A DNA stretch of 9,246 nucleotides, taken from positions 1-9,246 of the forward strand of contig CAYLZW010000237.1 in the NCBI GenBank assembly GCA_964388085.1, written 5' to 3'. Positions within the stretch are counted from its first letter, which is position 1; each line of letters opens with the position of its first letter. Source of the DNA: CAYLZW01 sp964388085 (GTDB taxonomy: Bacteria > Myxococcota > UBA727 > CAYLZW01). Positions 7,423-9,246 of the stretch are shown here, piece after piece. The notes under the pieces were generated by a model. That model did not search any database and was not told the origin of the DNA. It was given only the letters and a program-made list of their open reading frames with translations. Position numbers and translations under genes: made by a program.

Positions 7423-7423
7423 C
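7410..7423. repeat. Inverted repeat overlapping the candidate -35 region (possible operator)
   Basis: GCTGGC and GCCAGC are perfectly inverted around a 2-base centre. The repeat covers the -35 position of the candidate promoter of the LtaS-like gene, where a regulator could bind. No regulator gene is seen in the window. Confidence 0.35.
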
Positions 7424-7540
7424 GGCGATTCTCTTCTTTCCCAACGCGCTGCGCGCTCCAGGTGTTCTCCGGCGGGCGCGCTCCTTCCTCGACAGCGCGT
7501 CCCCGACGCCTCCCCCCTCGAGGTGATTGCACCGGGTTCA

Positions 7541-7565
7541 CGTCGCTCACCCGCCGTGAGCGTCG
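7541..7565 (-). terminator. Stem-loop downstream of the hydrolase gene, terminator-like without T-run
   Basis: CGCTCAC and GTGAGCG pair perfectly across a 5-base loop (CCGCC), with two further C/G pairs outside a T-T mismatch. The stem lies about 50 bases past the hydrolase stop. No run of T follows on either strand, so it is at best a weak intrinsic terminator or a 3'-end stabilising hairpin. Confidence 0.35.
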
Positions 7566-7614
7566 CGCCGTGGGGTCTCGGTGGCGTGGTGCGATCATCC
7601 CGTCGCCGGCTGCG

Positions 7615-8439
7615 CTACGCGGCCGGCGAGAGGGGAGAGGAGCAGCGTCGTACGAACGCAGCGACCCGCGCGGCGACCTCGTGACGCTGCTTGTCGACCG
7701 TCAGGGTGTGCCCGCTCTCCTCGAGCCACACGAGCTCGGGCGCGTCCGACGCGACGCTCCGGAGCAGGCGGCGCACGCCGCGACGCGCGATCACGCGATC
7801 CCGGCGCCCCTGCAGCACGAGCAGCGGCTGCCGGACGTCGCCGAGGAGGCCGCGCACCTCCCGCTGCAGCAGATGAAGCTCGTAGAGCGCGTGCAGCGGG
7901 AAGCTCTCGTAGCTCCAGATGCGCGCGAACGCGTGCTCGTCCTGGAGGTCGTGCGTCTCCTCCTCGCGCTTGTCCCAGTCCTGAATGACGTGGCGAAGCA
8001 CGCGCGTGGTCCCGAGCAGGGGCGCGCGCACACGGAGCGCGGGCGCCATGCAGACCAAGCCGTCGATGTCGCGATGACGCGCGCACAGGCGCAGGGCGAG
8101 CAGCGCTCCGGTCGACAGCCCGCCGACCACCACGCGCTCGCTGCGGGCGCGCAGCTCGAGGTAAGCGCGCTCGACGCTGTCGTACCAGTCGCTCCAACGG
8201 GTCGCGCGCAGGTCGTCTACGCAGGTGCCGTGGCCCGCCACACACGGCGCCAGCACGCTGATGCCCTCGGCGGCGAGGCGCTCTGCGACCGGACGCACCT
8301 CGACGGGCGCGCCGCTCAGGCCGTGCACGAGGAGCACGCCCACGCTTCCTCCCTCGAGGGAGAACGGTCCGGGATCGAGCCAGGCGTGACGGGCCACCTC
8401 GGAATCGTAGCGCGGCGCGCCCGCCCGGCCAGAGCGCAA
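7615..8439 (-). CDS. Alpha/beta hydrolase, carboxylesterase/monoacylglycerol-lipase-like
   Basis: A 274-residue soluble protein if read from TTG 8439, the only start right after an in-frame TGA; GTG 8397 would give 260 residues and begins closer to where relatives start (before LDPGPFSLEGG). The start is uncertain; upstream of the TTG only a weak GGTGA at 3 bases is seen. Numbered from the TTG, the oxyanion region is LLVHGLSG (36-43), the nucleophile elbow GLSTG has Ser 109, GRRDRV has the acid Asp 214, and ESGHTL has His 244: a complete triad in family order. A cap-like segment lies between about 133 and 185. Relatives of Est30 type hydrolyse short-chain esters or monoacylglycerols. No signal peptide is seen, so it is probably cytoplasmic. 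It lies 277 bases upstream of the LtaS-like gene on the same strand, probably a separate transcript, and diverges from the ABC gene. Confidence 0.85.
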   Translation of the reverse strand: MRSGRAGAPRYDSEVARHAWLDPGPFSLEGGSVGVLLVHGLSGAPVEVRPVAERLAAEGISVLAPCVAGHGTCVDDLRATRWSDWYDSVERAYLELRARSERVVVGGLSTGALLALRLCARHRDIDGLVCMAPALRVRAPLLGTTRVLRHVIQDWDKREEETHDLQDEHAFARIWSYESFPLHALYELHLLQREVRGLLGDVRQPLLVLQGRRDRVIARRGVRRLLRSVASDAPELVWLEESGHTLTVDKQRHEVAARVAAFVRRCSSPLSPAA

Positions 8440-8542
8440 GCATCACCGCGCGGCATTGACCCCGTGTGCGCCTCTGGCCACCCTCCGCGCTCCCCCGCCG
8501 TTGTACGAGCGCGGCAGCGACGTCTCGGGGCTCTGCAAACGC

Positions 8543-8559
8543 GGCCTGCACGGCAGGCC
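8543..8559 (+). repeat. Perfect inverted repeat just upstream of the ABC-ATPase ribosome site
   Basis: GGCCTGC and GCAGGCC pair perfectly around ACG, giving a 7-bp, all but one G/C stem. It ends 6 bases before the Shine-Dalgarno stretch. It lies in the 137-base divergent region between the hydrolase and ABC genes, and could act as an operator for either gene or as a leader hairpin. No convincing -10/-35 pair was found in that region. Confidence 0.45.
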
Positions 8560-8565
8560 CTCGAC

Positions 8566-8571
8566 GAGAGG
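8566..8571 (+). promoter_or_regulatory. Shine-Dalgarno site GAGAGG of the ABC-ATPase gene
   Basis: GAGAGG is followed by 5 bases (CACCC) and TTG at 8577. No ATG is available at the expected N-terminus, so this site fixes the TTG as start. Confidence 0.65.
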
Positions 8572-8576
8572 CACCC

Positions 8577-9246
8577 TTGGCGTCGATCACCCTGAAGAAC
8601 ATTCAGAAGCGCTACGGCGAAACCCTGGTGGTCAAGGGCCTCGACCTCGAGATCGCGGACGGCGAGTTCATCGTGCTCGTGGGGCCCTCCGGCTGCGGCA
8701 AGTCGACGACGCTGCGCATGATCGCCGGCCTCGAGGAGATCAGCGGCGGAGACCTGCTCATCGACGGGGAGCGCGTCAACGACAAGGCGCCCGGTGACCG
8801 GGACCTCGCGAAGCAAATGGACTTGCAGCGCGGATTCTGGCGGCANNNNNNNNNNGCACATGAGCGTGCGCCAGAACATCGCCTTCGGCCTCAAGGTGCG
8901 TCGTTATGCGAAGAGCGACATCGACGCGCGCGTGTCCGAGGTCGCGAAGATGCTCGGCCTCGAGGAGCTGCTCGATCGCAAGCCCTCGCAGCTGAGCGGT
9001 GGCCAGCGCCAGCGCGTCGCCATGGGCCGCGCCATCGTGCGCCGCCCGAAGGCGTTCCTGTTCGACGAGCCGCTCTCGAACCTCGACGCCAAGCTGCGCA
9101 CCGAGGTGCGGGCCGAGATCGCGCGCCTGCGCCGCACGCTCGGCACGACGACGGTGTACGTCACGCACGATCAGGTGGAGGCCATGACGCTGGCCGATCG
9201 CGTCGTCGTCATGAACGGCGGCATTGCGCAGCAGATCGGGCCGCCC
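8577..9246 (+). CDS. ABC transporter ATP-binding protein, MalK/UgpC/MsmK-like (partial, broken by assembly gap)
   Basis: Translation from TTG 8577 begins MASITLKNIQKRYG, with Walker A GPSGCGKST at residues 36-44. After DRDLA (8799-8810) the family continues MVFQ(N/S)YALYPHMSV. Here 35 unrelated-looking bases and 10 N intervene before HMSVRQNIAFGL resumes at 8857 in another frame. The Q-loop glutamine therefore lies in the damaged stretch. Downstream come the signature LSGGQ (8992-9006), Walker B FLFDEPLSNLDAKLR, and the H-loop VTHDQVEAM. The gene runs off the window before the C-terminal TOBE/regulatory domain expected in this subfamily. Family knowledge: it would energise import of a sugar, polyol or glycerol-3-phosphate with a membrane pair and binding protein, none of which is in view. 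The frame change is most likely an assembly artefact rather than a real pseudogene. Confidence 0.88.
   Translation, partial: MASITLKNIQKRYGETLVVKGLDLEIADGEFIVLVGPSGCGKSTTLRMIAGLEEISGGDLLIDGERVNDKAPGDRDLAKQMDLQRGFWRXXXXAHERAPEHRLRPQGASLCEERHRRARVRGREDARPRGAARSQALAAERWPAPARRHGPRHRAPPEGVPVRRAALEPRRQAAHRGAGRDRAPAPHARHDDGVRHARSGGGHDAGRSRRRHERRHCAADRAA
8846..8855. other. Assembly gap (10 N) inside the ABC-ATPase gene
   Basis: Ten N bases mark a join of unknown true length. Family spacing predicts about 30 bases between the Ala codon at 8808-8810 and the His codon at 8857, but 46 positions are present. Bases 8811-8845 are therefore suspect as contig-end sequence. Confidence 0.95.

Larger units (their letters stand above)
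7338..7614. other. 277-base intergenic stretch upstream of the LtaS-like gene
   Basis: No credible gene lies here: short open frames on both strands are Arg-rich, low-complexity translations typical of GC-rich non-coding DNA. The stretch holds the ribosome site and a possible promoter of the LtaS-like gene at its left side, a pyrimidine-rich, relatively AT-rich patch around 7427-7442, and a stem-loop at 7541-7565 behind the hydrolase gene. Confidence 0.6.

Noticed and set aside
5625..7526. Plus-strand open frame of about 630 codons opposite the LtaS-like gene
   Set aside because: Same antisense artefact: Arg/Glu/His-rich, no motif, while the minus strand carries all catalytic motifs of the LTA synthase family.
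7395..7598. Small minus-strand gene of about 67 codons between the hydrolase and LtaS-like genes
   Set aside because: Arg-rich low-complexity translation, no ribosome site noted, and it would overlap the stem-loop and candidate promoter.
7462..8595. Plus-strand open frame of about 375 codons opposite the hydrolase
   Set aside because: It covers a hydrolase with a complete catalytic triad on the other strand and runs into the ABC gene start; its translation has no recognisable domain.
8577..9246. True pseudogene by frameshift in the ABC ATPase
   Set aside because: The frame change coincides exactly with an N run of arbitrary length; all motifs on both sides are intact, so an assembly fault is the simpler explanation.

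Overview
The window comes from a GC-rich Gram-negative bacterium. An outer-membrane beta-barrel gene ending in a terminal phenylalanine supports the cell type. The strong G/C bias at third codon positions, which leaves long open frames opposite the real genes, supports the high GC. TTG and GTG starts and the overall style would fit Myxococcota (Polyangia-like deltaproteobacteria), but that placement is inference; the window has no rRNA or other marker gene. No tRNA, rRNA, CRISPR array or insertion sequence was seen.

Layout, left to right. (1) 1-1178 (+): the 3' part of an outer-membrane beta-barrel protein. (2) 1194-3074 (-): a GT-C type polytopic membrane glycosyltransferase with an extremely acidic C-terminal tail encoded by trinucleotide and hexanucleotide repeats. 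It converges on gene 1 with a 15-base gap. (3) 3221-4279 (+): a DUF354/COG1817 predicted glycosyltransferase, divergent from gene 2. (4) 4262-5302 (-): a family 2 glycosyltransferase of the polyprenyl-phosphate-sugar synthase type, overlapping the end of gene 3 by 18 bases tail to tail. (5) 5328-7337 (-): an LtaS/OpgB-like membrane phosphotransferase of the alkaline-phosphatase/sulfatase fold. It lies 25 bases upstream of gene 4 and probably shares its operon; a perfect hairpin and the Shine-Dalgarno site of gene 4 occupy most of that gap. (6) 7615-8439 (-): a carboxylesterase-like alpha/beta hydrolase. (7) 8577-9246 (+): a MalK/UgpC-type ABC transporter ATPase, interrupted by an assembly gap (10 N) at its Q-loop and cut by the window end.

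Genes 2 to 5 read as a cell-envelope glycan locus. The GT2 would load a sugar onto a polyprenyl-phosphate carrier at the inner face of the membrane. The GT-C enzyme would use such a lipid-linked sugar in the periplasm. The LtaS-like enzyme would add, or polymerise, a phospho-alcohol group on a periplasmic or lipid-linked acceptor. The DUF354 protein would act in the cytoplasm on a nucleotide-sugar step. In Firmicutes, LtaS and a CsbB-GtcA-YfhO type GT2/flippase/GT-C set together build and glycosylate lipoteichoic acid, so a comparable gene set in a Gram-negative is the most interesting point of the window. The substrate cannot be read from sequence.
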